Shown piece by piece: positions 1 through 9,667 of a stretch of DNA of 17,312 nt (its first letter is position 1; every line of letters starts with the position of its first letter). This DNA comes from Gammaproteobacteria bacterium UBA6968. Lineage in GTDB: Bacteria; Pseudomonadota; Gammaproteobacteria; Pseudomonadales; Azotimanducaceae. The notes under the pieces are model-generated. The model was given only the letters and a program-made list of their open reading frames with translations, searched no databases and was not told where the DNA came from. The DNA lies in NCBI GenBank assembly GCA_002450255.1, contig DJYW01000177.1:1-17312 (forward strand), in the 5' to 3' direction. The translations under genes were made by a program, and so were the position numbers.

Positions 1-1
1 C

Positions 2-988
2 GCCATGGATTTGAAAGCGCCGCCCAACGCCGGCGAAACGCTGCAAACCGCTAACAATCGCCTTATCCGCAACACCTTCATCTGAGGCAACAGCGATCGC
101 GGCAAGCGCGTTAAGAACATTATGCTCACCAGGCGCAGCTAGACAGATGTCCAACGGCACGCCTCGACCTTTGCGCGTCACTGAGAAATACCAACTACTG
201 CCCTCAGATCTAATATCGACCGCGCGAAATTGAGCGTCCTCGGAAAAGCCATAAGTCATTACCGGGCGTGCAATGCGTGGGAGCAGCTCTCGAATCACCG
301 GATCGTCAACACATACCACTGCACTGCCATAAAAAGGCAGTCGATGCAGAAACGCGACAAATGCGCCTTTTAGGGTTTCGAAATTATTGCCGTAGGCGCT
401 CATGTGATCACGATCAATATTAGTAACCACTGCGGTCATTGGTTGGAGATGCAAAAACGACCCGTCACTCTCGTCTGCTTCGGCAACGATATAGCGACCA
501 ATGCCGAGCTCTGCGTTAGTGCCGGCACTATTCAATTTTCCGCCGATCACAAAGGTAGGCGACAAATCAGCTTGTCGAAATATTTCGGTAATCAAGCTTG
601 TTGTCGTCGTTTTGCCATGGGTTCCACCAATAGCGATGCCATGTCGATACCGCATCAACTCGCCGAGCATTTCCGCTCGTTCTACCACCGGTATACGCGC
701 CTCTAGTGCGGCCACCAGTTCAACGTTGTCTTCTGCTACGGCAGAGGAAACTACAACGACATCAACCGATTTAATCATCTTGGCATGGTGGCCGACTAAT
801 ATATTCGCGCCACGACTAGCAAGGCGGCGGGTATTTTCCGAGCACTGCAAATCGGAACCGCTTACCGCATAACCCTGGTTTAGCAGCACTTCAGCTATGC
901 CGCACATCCCGACGCCGCCAACACCAATAAAGTGAATCTGGCGAATTCGTCCCATCTCGGGAACTTGATAAGGTGCTAGCTCAGCCAC
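2..988 (-). CDS. murC: UDP-N-acetylmuramate--L-alanine ligase MurC (C-terminus cut by window edge)
   Basis: Cytoplasmic ligase that adds L-alanine to UDP-MurNAc using ATP, the first peptide step of peptidoglycan precursor synthesis. About 329 codons are present of a family length near 470; the rest lies beyond position 1. Visible motifs are an N-terminal Rossmann-type GVGGVGMCG (about residues 22-30), the ATP P-loop [10 protein letters not shown] (about 121-130), EADESDGSF, and TNIDRDHM. These fit MurC rather than MurD or MurE. I chose the GTG at 988 because an AGGGGG Shine-Dalgarno-like sequence lies about 6 nt upstream; the in-frame ATG at 955 has none. This start overlaps the ftsW stop by 8 nt, so translation is probably coupled. 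murG, normally between ftsW and murC in gammaproteobacteria, is absent here. Confidence 0.95.
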   Translation of the reverse strand, partial: MAELAPYQVPEMGRIRQIHFIGVGGVGMCGIAEVLLNQGYAVSGSDLQCSENTRRLASRGANILVGHHAKMIKSVDVVVVSSAVAEDNVELVAALEARIPVVERAEMLGELMRYRHGIAIGGTHGKTTTTSLITEIFRQADLSPTFVIGGKLNSAGTNAELGIGRYIVAEADESDGSFLHLQPMTAVVTNIDRDHMSAYGNNFETLKGAFVAFLHRLPFYGSAVVCVDDPVIRELLPRIARPVMTYGFSEDAQFRAVDIRSEGSSWYFSVTRKGRGVPLDICLAAPGEHNVLNALAAIAVASDEGVADKAIVSGLQRFAGVGRRFQIHG

Positions 989-2108
989 GGGGTGCCCCCT
1001 TTACCGAGTCTTGCTCTTCAATCAGGCAACGGAATACAACCGCGCACATAGCGCAGGAAACCAGCAAACTGTTACCACCGTAACTCACAAATGGCAGCGT
1101 TAATCCCTTAGTAGGCAGCACGCCCGTATTTACACCCAAACTGATTAATAGCTGGCAAGCGAAAACCAGGGCGATGAAATAACAGGCATAACCGGCAAAA
1201 AACTTTCGCACTTCCAACTGTCGCTTGGCGATCTTCATTATTTTCAGAATCAGTAGCGTAAAGACTAACAATACAGATACGGTTCCAAAAGCGCCAAGCT
1301 CCTCGGCAATTACGGCAAAAATGAAGTCATTATGGGCTTCTGGCAGGTAATAGAGTTTCTGAATGCTCTCGCCCAGGCCGAGTCCGAACATTTCGCCGCG
1401 ACCAAATGCGATGAGCGCCTGCGTCAACTGATAGCCGCTGCCGAACGCAACAGACCAAGGGTCAGAAAATGAGGTGAGGCGCTGCATACGATACGGTTCA
1501 ATCCAAATCAGCAGAACCAGCAACGCAAGTAAAACCGCGACCAGCAAAAAGAAGTAGCGCAACTTAACCCCGGCCAGAAAAAGCAAACCAGCGCTCGCTA
1601 CCATAATAACCACAGCTGATCCCAAATCAGGCTCCGCAATCAGCAGCCCCAGGACAAGCCCAACCATTCCCAACGGAATGAACAAACGTTTCGGCTCGTG
1701 CGGCAATGTCTGAGCAAAGCGAGCAAGGTAGCTAGCCAGATAAAGCATGACGCCAATTTTTGCCACTTCGGAAGCCTGAATGGTAAAACCCGCAATCCGC
1801 AACCATCGCTTCGCGCCATTCACTTCAAGACCGATACCTGGCAACAAAACTAGTACACTAATCACGATGGTAACGAACCAGGCGGGCGTGGCCAAGCGAC
1901 TCATTAAACTCGTTGGAATAGCAATGATCAGCATAAAACCAACTGCAGCCACAACCAAATAAAATAGGTGCTTTACGAGGTAATTGCCCGGTAATGCAAT
2001 AGCGGCTGAACCAACCATCACCACGCCAAATATCACCAAGGTGAGCCATATCAGAGCAAACGACGCGACTTCGCCATTGTTTAAAAAAGCGCGGGCGGCT
2101 GCGATCAT
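981..2108 (-). CDS. ftsW: Septal peptidoglycan glycosyltransferase FtsW
   Basis: SEDS-family integral membrane enzyme that polymerises lipid II into glycan strands at the division septum, working with FtsI. The 375-residue protein is mostly hydrophobic, consistent with about ten membrane segments. Family signatures seen are QASEVAKIG (about 111-119), [10 protein letters not shown] (about 159-167), the extracellular [16 protein letters not shown], and [18 protein letters not shown] (about 332-349). Asp261 in the EAHNDF segment matches the catalytic Asp position known in SEDS enzymes. The length is at the short end of the usual range. The ATG at 2108 overlaps the murD stop as ATGA, which fixes the start. 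Its 3' end overlaps the GTG start of murC; no murG follows. Confidence 0.96.
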   Translation of the reverse strand: MIAAARAFLNNGEVASFALIWLTLVIFGVVMVGSAAIALPGNYLVKHLFYLVVAAVGFMLIIAIPTSLMSRLATPAWFVTIVISVLVLLPGIGLEVNGAKRWLRIAGFTIQASEVAKIGVMLYLASYLARFAQTLPHEPKRLFIPLGMVGLVLGLLIAEPDLGSAVVIMVASAGLLFLAGVKLRYFFLLVAVLLALLVLLIWIEPYRMQRLTSFSDPWSVAFGSGYQLTQALIAFGRGEMFGLGLGESIQKLYYLPEAHNDFIFAVIAEELGAFGTVSVLLVFTLLILKIMKIAKRQLEVRKFFAGYACYFIALVFACQLLISLGVNTGVLPTKGLTLPFVSYGGNSLLVSCAMCAVVFRCLIEEQDSVKGAPRG

Positions 2109-3532
2109 GAGCCCTCCCGCTGCGGCAGCGCCGCATCCAGGCCATCACGCGACAGCCCGCCAACCGCTGCAGCGAATCGACGGCCGCGCTCGGCATAGTT
2201 GGCAAACATATCAAGGCTCGCGCACGCAGGCGAAAGCAATATGGTATCGCCAGTGACCGCGAGATTAGCAGCGCGTTGAACCGCCGCTTCCAAAGTGAGC
2301 ACAAACTCAGAGGGCACCTTCCACAACTTGGCTAACTCGTGCAGAGAATGGCCGTCTTTGCCTAGCGTGAATAAGTGTTTCACACAGCGGCGAAACGATT
2401 TTTCTAACACCGTAAGGTCAGCACCCTTGGCATCGCCGCCAGCGATTAAAATAAGCGACTTGTCGAAGCCGAATGCGTTAAGCGCAGCCTCGGTTGCACC
2501 AACGTTTGTCGCTTTAGAGTCGTTGATATAAGTAACACCAGCAATACGGGCTACTTCCTGAAAACGGTGATCTAGTCCACGAAACGCTTTTAAAGACTCG
2601 CCAACACGCCGCCAATCAACCGCATGGTTTGCCAACACCGGCCAGACCAGCGCGAGGGCTGCACAGACATTGGTCACATTATGTTTGCCCGTAAGAGGCA
2701 GGGAATCAACGGCGCAGACCGGCCATCTACCCGCATAAATCCATTGCTCACCACTTTCAGAATCGGGATTGCAGGCAGCGCCGACGCAACAAGAGTCAGA
2801 CAGCAGCGCCGGCGAGAAATAAATGCGATTCGCTGTGCCAAGCTCGAATTGCGAAACTAAGTCAGGATTTACGACTACGGTTTGCGCCCGAGCATAAATA
2901 CGCTGTTTCGCCGCACGATACGCTGCCATCGTCTCATGATGGTCCAGATGATCCTCGGAAAGGTTAAGAACAACAGCGCTGGTCAGAGTCAGCAAGCTGC
3001 TGCGCTCAAGCTGAAAGCTCGACAGCTCCAGTACAAAGGCATCAAACTGAGCATCCCCGGCCAGCAGATCCAGAGCTGGGGTACCGATGTTACCGCCAAG
3101 GCCGCAACGGATGCCTTGCGCGTTCAATATATGCGCTGCGAGTTCTACCACCGTGCTTTTGCCGTTGGTTCCGGTAACTGCCAGAACCGGTTGATCAACA
3201 GATGCAAAAAACAGATCTATGTCGCTTTCTATCGTCACGTTCGCTAAGCGCGCGCCTTTGATAACGCTATGATTAAGCGGCACGCCCGGACTTGCCACAA
3301 GCGCAGCGACTTGTGCTAACGTTTCCTGCGGCCAATCAACCACTTCCCACAGAATCAACAAGCCCAGCAATTCATCAGGTAATGCGTCAACGGCGTATGT
3401 CGGTAACGCCGCGGCCTTACTGCGGGTATCCAAAACAACCGGAGCCAGGCCTTTGCTTCGCAAGTGACGCACAACAGCAAGACCGGTAGTACCGACCCCT
3501 AATACTGCTATTTGTGTGTTGTCACGTTGCAT
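2105..3532 (-). CDS. murD: UDP-N-acetylmuramoyl-L-alanine--D-glutamate ligase MurD
   Basis: Cytoplasmic ATP-dependent ligase adding D-glutamate to UDP-MurNAc-L-Ala. The 475-residue protein has the three-domain Mur ligase plan: an N-terminal nucleotide-sugar-binding domain starting with LGVGTTG (about 11-17), the central ATPase domain with P-loop GTNGKS (121-126), NLSEDHLDHH (190-199) and a Lys at 209 in the place of the carbamylated lysine, and a C-terminal domain with NDSKATN (337-343) and LSPACASLDMF (433-443). It is slightly longer than the roughly 440-residue E. coli enzyme. It starts 6 nt after the mraY stop and ends in an ATGA overlap with ftsW. Confidence 0.96.
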   Translation of the reverse strand: MQRDNTQIAVLGVGTTGLAVVRHLRSKGLAPVVLDTRSKAAALPTYAVDALPDELLGLLILWEVVDWPQETLAQVAALVASPGVPLNHSVIKGARLANVTIESDIDLFFASVDQPVLAVTGTNGKSTVVELAAHILNAQGIRCGLGGNIGTPALDLLAGDAQFDAFVLELSSFQLERSSLLTLTSAVVLNLSEDHLDHHETMAAYRAAKQRIYARAQTVVVNPDLVSQFELGTANRIYFSPALLSDSCCVGAACNPDSESGEQWIYAGRWPVCAVDSLPLTGKHNVTNVCAALALVWPVLANHAVDWRRVGESLKAFRGLDHRFQEVARIAGVTYINDSKATNVGATEAALNAFGFDKSLILIAGGDAKGADLTVLEKSFRRCVKHLFTLGKDGHSLHELAKLWKVPSEFVLTLEAAVQRAANLAVTGDTILLSPACASLDMFANYAERGRRFAAAVGGLSRDGLDAALPQREGS

Positions 3533-3538
3533 GTTCGA

Positions 3539-4621
3539 TTATCTCAGCTTCAAGGTTGACAGGCCGATAACGACAAGAACCAGTGTAATTATCCAAAATC
3601 GAACGATGACTCGAGGTTCCGGCCATCCCTTCAATTCAAAGTGGTGATGAAGCGGCGCCATGCGAAACACGCGTTTACCCGTTAACCGAAAAGAAGCCAC
3701 TTGAATAATGACGCTCGCGGTCTCAAGGACAAAGACGCCACCCATTATTAGTAAGACGATTTCGTGGCGCACGATGATGGCCAGCAAACCCAGTACGGCG
3801 CCCAGGGAGAGCGCGCCAATATCGCCCATAAAGATTTGTGCCGGATATGTGTTGAACCACAAAAAACCCAAGCCAGCGCCAATGAGTGCCCCACAAAACA
3901 CCGAAAGTTCGCCGGCGCCAGGTATATACGGGATCTGCAAATAACTAGAAAATTCAGTGTTTCCAGCTACGTAAGCGATGAGACCCAATGCTGCACCCAC
4001 CATCGTGGTGGGCAAGATAGCCAATCCATCCAGGCCGTCAGTTAGATTCACCGCGTTGCTCATACCAACGATCATTAAATAGCTAAGCAAAATAAAGCCA
4101 ACGCCTAACGGTATCGCAATGCTTTTAAAAAAGGGCACATAAAGCGCGGTTTCCTGGGGCAAATCAGCTTGCTGATAAAGCGCTATGGCGACAGCTAAGC
4201 CAAAGATCGATTGCAGTAGATATTTCCAGCGTGCGGGTAGTCCGGCACTGTTCTTCTTGGATATCTTCAGGTAATCGTCAAGCCAACCAATTCCACCGAA
4301 GGCTAGGGCAACAGCGATAACTAACCAAATGTATTTGTTGCTTAGATCCCCCCATAGCAGCGTCGTACACAGGATAACCACCAGAATCAGCGCACCCCCC
4401 ATTGTTGGTGTGCCGGCCTTGCTAAGATGGCTGCTTGGTCCATCTTCGCGAATAGTCTGACCGATTTGCGCCTGGGCGAGCCATTTGATCATCCGCGGAC
4501 CGATCAGCAGCGACACCGCGAGAGCCGTCACCACACTGACCATGGTGCGCAGAGTCAAGTACTGGAAAACTCCAAATCCGCCAACGTATTGACTGAGATA
4601 ATCGGTAAGCCAAAGCAGCAT
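3539..4621 (-). CDS. mraY: Phospho-N-acetylmuramoyl-pentapeptide transferase MraY
   Basis: Integral inner-membrane enzyme that transfers phospho-MurNAc-pentapeptide from UDP to undecaprenyl phosphate, making lipid I. It has 360 residues, the same as E. coli MraY. Diagnostic motifs are the Mg2+-binding GWLDDYLK (about 112-119, Asp115/Asp116), [13 protein letters not shown] (about 189-201), FMGDIGAL with Asp267, and the cytoplasmic MAPLHHHFE (321-329). The start is fixed by a TAATG junction: the A of the murE TAA is also the A of the mraY ATG. The expected upstream neighbour murF, whose product makes MraY's pentapeptide substrate, is missing. Confidence 0.97.
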   Translation of the reverse strand: MLLWLTDYLSQYVGGFGVFQYLTLRTMVSVVTALAVSLLIGPRMIKWLAQAQIGQTIREDGPSSHLSKAGTPTMGGALILVVILCTTLLWGDLSNKYIWLVIAVALAFGGIGWLDDYLKISKKNSAGLPARWKYLLQSIFGLAVAIALYQQADLPQETALYVPFFKSIAIPLGVGFILLSYLMIVGMSNAVNLTDGLDGLAILPTTMVGAALGLIAYVAGNTEFSSYLQIPYIPGAGELSVFCGALIGAGLGFLWFNTYPAQIFMGDIGALSLGAVLGLLAIIVRHEIVLLIMGGVFVLETASVIIQVASFRLTGKRVFRMAPLHHHFELKGWPEPRVIVRFWIITLVLVVIGLSTLKLR

Positions 4622-6066
4622 TACGACACCTCAGCCAAAAGTTGTGATGCAATAGTCGCATCGTTGAACTCAAGCAGCTCGCCTTTAATCTCCTGGGTGC
4701 CCTCATGTCCTTTGCCGGCAATAATCACCACATCGTCGGGACGAGCCGAATCCAAAGCAGCTTGCATGGCTTCACGGCGGTCGATTACAACATGCAACTC
4801 GCAAGAGGCAGGGTTCAGTTGCAATCCGGCAATCATGTCGTCAAGTATTTGCGCCGGATCTTCACCTCTGGGGTTATCGGAAGTTAACCAGATCCGATCT
4901 GCGCCATTAGCCGCAGCGCTGGCTATAATCGGCCGCTTACCTTTATCTCGCTCGCCACCGCAGCCCACCACACACATTAAACGGCCGCGGCAATGCGGAC
5001 GCACCGCTGCCAGGACTTTTTCCAATGCATCAGGCGTATGCGCATAATCGATGATGACCCGAGGTCTACCTGGCACTCGAGGGAGCATTTGGAGGCGGCC
5101 TGGGACTGGACGCAAGAGATTAATGATTTTGCTGAGAGCATTGATGTGGTGTCCAGCGCCCAACATGACACCCAAGGCCGCAGCAATATTGGCCAGAGCA
5201 AAATCAGCATAGACGGGGACAATACCTTCAATGCGGCCCCAGGGCGTCGTAAATCTAACCCGCATCCCGTTTGTGGCCGGCGCCGCATCCCATTGAATAT
5301 CGCCTTGGCGCCCGTAACTGATGATTTCTGCTGCGCGACATCGCGACACTAAGCTGCGGCCAAACTCGTCATCACTGTTAATGACAGCCAATTTGACGGG
5401 CTCTCGACAAAACAGCCTTGCTTTGGCTTCGCCATACGCTTGCATGTTGCCGTGATAATCCAAGTGCTCACGGGTGAGATTAGAAAACACCACGCTGCTG
5501 AAGTGCACCGAGTCGGTACGCTTTTGCGCCAAAGCGTGCGAACTAACTTCCATAGCCACGGTGTCCGTGCCACCTGCCCGCATTCGCGCCAAGCTTTTCT
5601 GGATCATAACCGCATTCGGCGTTGTCATTCCCAAATCTTGCAGTTGTCCAAGCGAACCCCAACCCAAGGTGCCGATGTAAGCTGAAGTAGATCCCATTAG
5701 TTGGGTCATATCCGCAACGTGAAAAGCAATTGAGGTCTTGCCGTTGGTGCCCGTCACACCCACGCAATTCAGTGTGCGACTAGGATCACCATAAAACTTA
5801 GCTGCCAATTCGCCGCGACGCGTCGACAAATTGCGAACCCTAACCCACGGTACGCTTGCGGTAGGCGGCACAGTGATCGAGTCATCGACCAACACGACGG
5901 TAGCGCCACGCTCCACTGCCTGATCAATGTGTTTTTCGCGATCCCATAATTTGTCGGAAACAGCCAGAAAACCATAGCCTGGCTTGACCATTCCCGAATG
6001 CTCAGCAAGTCCGCTGATATCGAGGTCTTTGAGTGTCGATGTATCCAGCAGCTCTGCGATTTTCAT
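4621..6066 (-). CDS. murE: UDP-MurNAc-L-Ala-D-Glu:meso-diaminopimelate ligase MurE
   Basis: Cytoplasmic ATP-dependent ligase adding the third residue of the stem peptide. Motifs in order are the P-loop VTGTNGKTS (104-112), a TTPN substrate loop (148-151), MEVSSHAL (172-179), [11 protein letters not shown] with Lys215 a few residues on as the likely carbamylated lysine, [13 protein letters not shown] (340-352), DNPRGEDP (397-404) and IIAGKGHE (448-455). DNPR is the motif of meso-diaminopimelate-specific enzymes, so I infer mDAP-type peptidoglycan. At 481 residues it is a stand-alone MurE, with no room for a fused MurF. It overlaps ftsI upstream (ATGA) and mraY downstream (TAATG). Confidence 0.96.
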   Translation of the reverse strand: MKIAELLDTSTLKDLDISGLAEHSGMVKPGYGFLAVSDKLWDREKHIDQAVERGATVVLVDDSITVPPTASVPWVRVRNLSTRRGELAAKFYGDPSRTLNCVGVTGTNGKTSIAFHVADMTQLMGSTSAYIGTLGWGSLGQLQDLGMTTPNAVMIQKSLARMRAGGTDTVAMEVSSHALAQKRTDSVHFSSVVFSNLTREHLDYHGNMQAYGEAKARLFCREPVKLAVINSDDEFGRSLVSRCRAAEIISYGRQGDIQWDAAPATNGMRVRFTTPWGRIEGIVPVYADFALANIAAALGVMLGAGHHINALSKIINLLRPVPGRLQMLPRVPGRPRVIIDYAHTPDALEKVLAAVRPHCRGRLMCVVGCGGERDKGKRPIIASAAANGADRIWLTSDNPRGEDPAQILDDMIAGLQLNPASCELHVVIDRREAMQAALDSARPDDVVIIAGKGHEGTQEIKGELLEFNDATIASQLLAEVS

Positions 6067-7769
6067 CCGCCGACCTCGATTTTGACTCCGCTGTTGCCGG
6101 CCATTTCAGCAGGCGGTGCCGCAGTCGAATGAGCGTCTGGCGAAATACCAAGCAAACGTAAGCTTCGCTGCGCAACACGGGAAAAAATAGGTGCGGCGAC
6201 GCTGCCGCCACCACTTAATCCAGCCGAAGCCTCATTCACCATAACCACCATGACAATCTGCGGGTCCGTCGCCGGAGCCATGCCTGCAAACCAGGCAAGG
6301 TGACGTTCGTCGTCGTAACCACCCTCGCCCACGACTCGGGCGGTGCCGGTTTTACCAGCAACCCGATAATCCGGAATGGCGGCAGTAAAAGCTGTACCTT
6401 CGCGCGCGGTCACCAGCTCCATCATCGCGACCACTGATTGAGCGTTTTGCACAGAGAAAATCTGCTCAGCTGCTGGCGGCTGCTCGCGTCGCAATATGGA
6501 CAAAGGCACTTTACTGCCTCCACGGGCCAGCACCAGATAAGCCTGACTCAGTTGCAGCGGCGTGACCGACAAACCGTAACCGTAGGCCAACGTGGCCTGT
6601 ACGACCGGGTAACGCAGTTCAGCGGCAGACAATCTACCGATGGCTTCGCCGGGCAAGCCAGTGCCAACGTAATCCCCTACGCCGGTTGCTGAGAGCACGT
6701 TAAAAACCGCGTCGGTCTCCAGGTCTAGAGCAATTTTGGCGAGTGCAACCTGACTCGACTTTTGCAGCGCTTGGGCAAGTGACAGCGTTGCCCGATTGAC
6801 CGGATCTTGGATTAGTTTGCCGCCGACGCGAAAGAACCCCGGCGCGGTATCAATTTCGGTTTGCGGGTCGTAGCGCCCGGTTTGCAGTGCGGCAAGAGCA
6901 GTAAACGGTTTAACCGTAGAACCGGGTTCGAATGCGTCGGTTACTGCTCGATTACGCATCTCGAACGCGCTCCTGCCAGTTCCGTTAGGGTTGTACGACG
7001 GTTGATTCACCAGCGCGAGAATTTCCCCAGAAACCACGTCCGCCATAATCAATGAGGCGGATTTCGCTTTGTGACTTTGCACCGCTGACTTTAGCTCGCG
7101 ATAAGCGATGAACTGCAGCCGGGCGTCGATGCTCAGATACAGGTCTTTGCCATTTTGCGCCGCTTGCAGGTATTCAAGATCGCGTATTGTGTTGCCACGA
7201 CGATCCTTAAGCACCGTCTTTGCGCCTGGCCGTCCCACTAAATGTTTTTGGAACGCAAGCTCGACACCTTCTATGCCGCGCTCGTCGATATCGGTAATCC
7301 CGACAACGTGCGCAGCCGCCTCCGCTATAGGATAGTAGCGGCGAAACTCCTGACCTAGCGATAAGGACTTGATGCCAAGCGCCTTGATTCGCTGGCTTTG
7401 CACCCAAGTAATGCCACGCTTGAGATAAACAAACTGTTTGTTTGCGTCCTTTGCTAGTTTATTGCGGACCCAATCAACGCTGAATTCCAACTCTTCTGCA
7501 ACCAGACGAATCTCTGCGTCAGTCAAGCTGCCGCGACTTGGATCTGTCCACACCGCATAAACCGGAGTACTGACTGCTAGCGGCTCGCCATTGCGATCGT
7601 AAATGCTGCCGCGGATAGCAGATATCGATTCGGACCGGATAGAACGCGCATCACCTTGCTGCTGTAAAAAATCTCGCTCGCCAACACTCAAAGCAATCAC
7701 GCGGACTGAAAGCGCGACGATGCAAACGGCGAAAGCACCGATTACAAAATGATGCCGCCAAAGCTTCAT
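6063..7769 (-). CDS. ftsI: Peptidoglycan D,D-transpeptidase FtsI (PBP3)
   Basis: Class B penicillin-binding protein that cross-links septal peptidoglycan as partner of FtsW. The 568-residue protein has a short cytoplasmic tail and one membrane anchor (about 8-28), the pedestal domain starting at RGSIYDRNGEPLA (53-65), and the transpeptidase domain. The catalytic SxxK motif is Ser284-Thr-Val-Lys287 and the KTG motif is Lys473-Thr-Gly475. The SxN motif is at 338-340 but reads Ser-Ser-Gln (codon CAG at 6752-6750) where family members normally have Asn. The rest is intact and typical in length, so I call it a functional gene with an atypical residue. It overlaps ftsL and murE by ATGA junctions. 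Confidence 0.96.
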   Translation of the reverse strand: MKLWRHHFVIGAFAVCIVALSVRVIALSVGERDFLQQQGDARSIRSESISAIRGSIYDRNGEPLAVSTPVYAVWTDPSRGSLTDAEIRLVAEELEFSVDWVRNKLAKDANKQFVYLKRGITWVQSQRIKALGIKSLSLGQEFRRYYPIAEAAAHVVGITDIDERGIEGVELAFQKHLVGRPGAKTVLKDRRGNTIRDLEYLQAAQNGKDLYLSIDARLQFIAYRELKSAVQSHKAKSASLIMADVVSGEILALVNQPSYNPNGTGRSAFEMRNRAVTDAFEPGSTVKPFTALAALQTGRYDPQTEIDTAPGFFRVGGKLIQDPVNRATLSLAQALQKSSQVALAKIALDLETDAVFNVLSATGVGDYVGTGLPGEAIGRLSAAELRYPVVQATLAYGYGLSVTPLQLSQAYLVLARGGSKVPLSILRREQPPAAEQIFSVQNAQSVVAMMELVTAREGTAFTAAIPDYRVAGKTGTARVVGEGGYDDERHLAWFAGMAPATDPQIVMVVMVNEASAGLSGGGSVAAPIFSRVAQRSLRLLGISPDAHSTAAPPAEMAGNSGVKIEVGG

Positions 7770-8104
7770 TGCACCACCTCGGCTACTACCGGCGGAAACT
7801 GCATATCGAGCTTAGCCTGAGCCACCTGCTCGACCTGGTGCATGCTGGCAACCGCACTACGCTCTAGCAATAGACGACTGTGCTCCGCCATCAGCGCATT
7901 TTGTTGCTTCTGTAGCTCGTCCAACTGTTGATAGAGCATGCGGCGCTCGTGGGTGGCATCAACTAAAGCAAGTGCGGTGGCACCGATCGCAACAAGCGAC
8001 AGTGCGGAAAGTAGGAACTCTCTTGTAGATACAGTGACCGACATGACAGTAGAGCTGCGCCTAGCTACTCGTGGCGTTTTTTTGGAGCGGGTGGCTTGCA
8101 GCAT
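7766..8104 (-). CDS. ftsL: Cell division protein FtsL
   Basis: Small bitopic inner-membrane divisome protein that, with FtsB and FtsQ, links early division proteins to FtsW/FtsI. The 112-residue product has a basic cytoplasmic N-terminus (RSKKTPRVARR), one membrane segment (about 29-49), and a periplasmic coiled coil rich in Leu, Gln and Glu (about 52-84), ending in the RLLLERSAVAS segment typical of FtsL. Sequence conservation in this family is low, so size, topology and position between rsmH and ftsI carry most of the weight. It begins at a TGATG junction with rsmH and ends with an ATGA overlap with ftsI. Confidence 0.92.
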   Translation of the reverse strand: MLQATRSKKTPRVARRSSTVMSVTVSTREFLLSALSLVAIGATALALVDATHERRMLYQQLDELQKQQNALMAEHSRLLLERSAVASMHQVEQVAQAKLDMQFPPVVAEVVQ

Positions 8105-9090
8105 CAGGCGACTCGCTCAATGACGCGCAGCACGGCGCTGCGGGCACGCGGGTTTAACGTCAGCTCTTTCGCCTGAGCTTTGATCGCACCTCCGACCAAG
8201 CGTCCTTTCACTGCAATTTTGTCTGCGCGTATCGGTAAATTGCGCGGCAAAGCAGGGGGCTGACTCCACGCTCGGAACGTCTGCTTAACATGCCGATCTT
8301 CAAGCGAGTGAAAAGAGATGACGGCCAGCCTGCCGCCCAACTTCAGACAACCAAACGATTGTTCTAAGCCAGATGCGAGCTCTTCGTTTTCGCCGTTGAT
8401 ATAAATTCGAACGGCTTGAAAAGTTTTCGTAGCGGGATGTTTTTTATATGGCGCTTTGCGAGTCGGGGCAAGAGAAGCTACGACGTCTGCCAATTCTGTT
8501 GTGGTGTGTAGCGGACGCTGGGCGACAATCTCGCGCGCGATACGGCGTGCATGGCGCTCTTCGCCATGCACAAAGAGCACTTCTGCAATATCTGCTTCCG
8601 CCGCAGTATTCAGCCACTCCGCAGCGCTGGGGCCGCAAGTAGGATCCATACGCATATCCAATGGACCTTCCGTGCGGAAACTAAAGCCCCGAGCCGGGTC
8701 GTCCAGCTGGGGCGACGAAACCCCTATATCCATGAGAATGCCATCAACGCTGGCAGTGGTTAGTTCTGCTTCTAATACAGCGCCGATCTGGGAGAAGCTG
8801 TTATGCACAATATTAAATCGCGTATCGCCCGCTGATAGCGCTTTGGCAGCGGCGACGGCGCTGGGATCTCGGTCCAATGCGATAACGCGAGCATCTGCCG
8901 CCAATTGTTCTAAGAGCGCCTTACAGTGGCCGCCGCGACCAAAGGTAGCGTCAACGTAGACTCCAGAAGGATTGCCGATCAAGGCGCCCATAGTCTCATG
9001 CAGCAAGACCGGAATATGTTCACCGGCAACGCCGCGGTGCCGTGTCTGTTTAACTGGTTGATCAGGCTGCACGTCGACACGCGAGGTCAT
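8104..9090 (-). CDS. rsmH: 16S rRNA (cytosine1402-N4)-methyltransferase RsmH
   Basis: SAM-dependent methyltransferase for the N4 position of C1402 in 16S rRNA (older name MraW). The 328-residue protein shows the start of the fold at HIPVLLHETM (25-34), the SAM-binding loop VDATFGRGGH (46-55), GVSSPQLDDPARGFSF, GPLDMRMD, KTFQAVRIYINGENEEL and ISFHSLEDRHVK near the C-terminus. It is about 15 residues longer than E. coli RsmH, all in a polar N-terminal extension before HIPVLL. The ATG at 9090 overlaps the mraZ stop as ATGA, which supports that start. RsmI, which methylates the 2'-O of the same nucleotide, is encoded nearby at 10389-11219. Confidence 0.96.
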   Translation of the reverse strand: MTSRVDVQPDQPVKQTRHRGVAGEHIPVLLHETMGALIGNPSGVYVDATFGRGGHCKALLEQLAADARVIALDRDPSAVAAAKALSAGDTRFNIVHNSFSQIGAVLEAELTTASVDGILMDIGVSSPQLDDPARGFSFRTEGPLDMRMDPTCGPSAAEWLNTAAEADIAEVLFVHGEERHARRIAREIVAQRPLHTTTELADVVASLAPTRKAPYKKHPATKTFQAVRIYINGENEELASGLEQSFGCLKLGGRLAVISFHSLEDRHVKQTFRAWSQPPALPRNLPIRADKIAVKGRLVGGAIKAQAKELTLNPRARSAVLRVIERVA

Positions 9091-9545
9091 ACAGATAGCC
9101 CAGTGATATCCGAAACATCGGCAAGCAGTTCGTCTTTGCCGTTATCCAACCAGCTTTCCATCTGTGCACGCCAGAGTTCATCAGACCAGATTTCAATTTT
9201 GTTGCCCTGGCCTAGAAGCACTAGCTTCTTTTGCAGCTTTGCATAGTCACGCAGCATAGCTGGCAGCAAAAGCCTTCCAGAGCCATCCAGCTCTAGGTCT
9301 GTTGCGTGACCGATTAATAACCTTTGCAGCAAGCGTGCTTGCGGATTGATGTTAGAAAGGCTTTCTAACTTACGCTGCACAATTTCCCATTCAGGCAACG
9401 GATACAAAAGCAAACAGTGTTCCCGCATATCGATGGTGACAACGACATTCCCAGCACTAGCCACCATCACAGTCTCACGACTGCGAGTCGGCAGAGCCAT
9501 ACGGCCCTTACCATCTAAGGTTGCGCTTTGAACACCCCGAAACAT
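9087..9545 (-). CDS. mraZ: Transcriptional regulator MraZ
   Basis: First gene of the dcw cluster. MraZ is a DNA-binding protein that, in E. coli, represses the cluster promoter by binding spaced TGGG-type repeats. The 152-residue product (same length as E. coli) has two SpoVT/AbrB-like halves, each with the signature DGKGR (11-15) and DGSGR (87-91), followed by basic and hydrophobic residues as expected for the swapped-hairpin DNA-binding fold. The ATG at 9545 is preceded by AAAAGGG, which sits unusually close (about 2 nt) to the start. Three matching boxes lie upstream at 9668-9691, so autoregulation is likely. It overlaps rsmH by ATGA. Confidence 0.95.
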   Translation of the reverse strand: MFRGVQSATLDGKGRMALPTRSRETVMVASAGNVVVTIDMREHCLLLYPLPEWEIVQRKLESLSNINPQARLLQRLLIGHATDLELDGSGRLLLPAMLRDYAKLQKKLVLLGQGNKIEIWSDELWRAQMESWLDNGKDELLADVSDITGLSV

Positions 9546-9667
9546 ACCCTTTTACGATGGGTTCGAAATGCAATGCAGAAACGACAGCCGCCATTCACGC
9601 TCGCATCCGAGGACAATCTACCCCGAGACACACAAAACCGACCTGGCTCATCATTCGCACGCAAAAA

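Noticed and set aside
4427..5047. Plus-strand open frame of about 206 codons opposite murE and mraY
   Set aside because: Antisense to highly conserved genes, Ser/Arg/Pro-rich with no motif and no ribosome site; an expected shadow.
8456..8959. Plus-strand open frame of about 167 codons opposite rsmH
   Set aside because: Shadow of rsmH in a third-position-biased sequence; low-complexity Ser/Ala content and no family signature.
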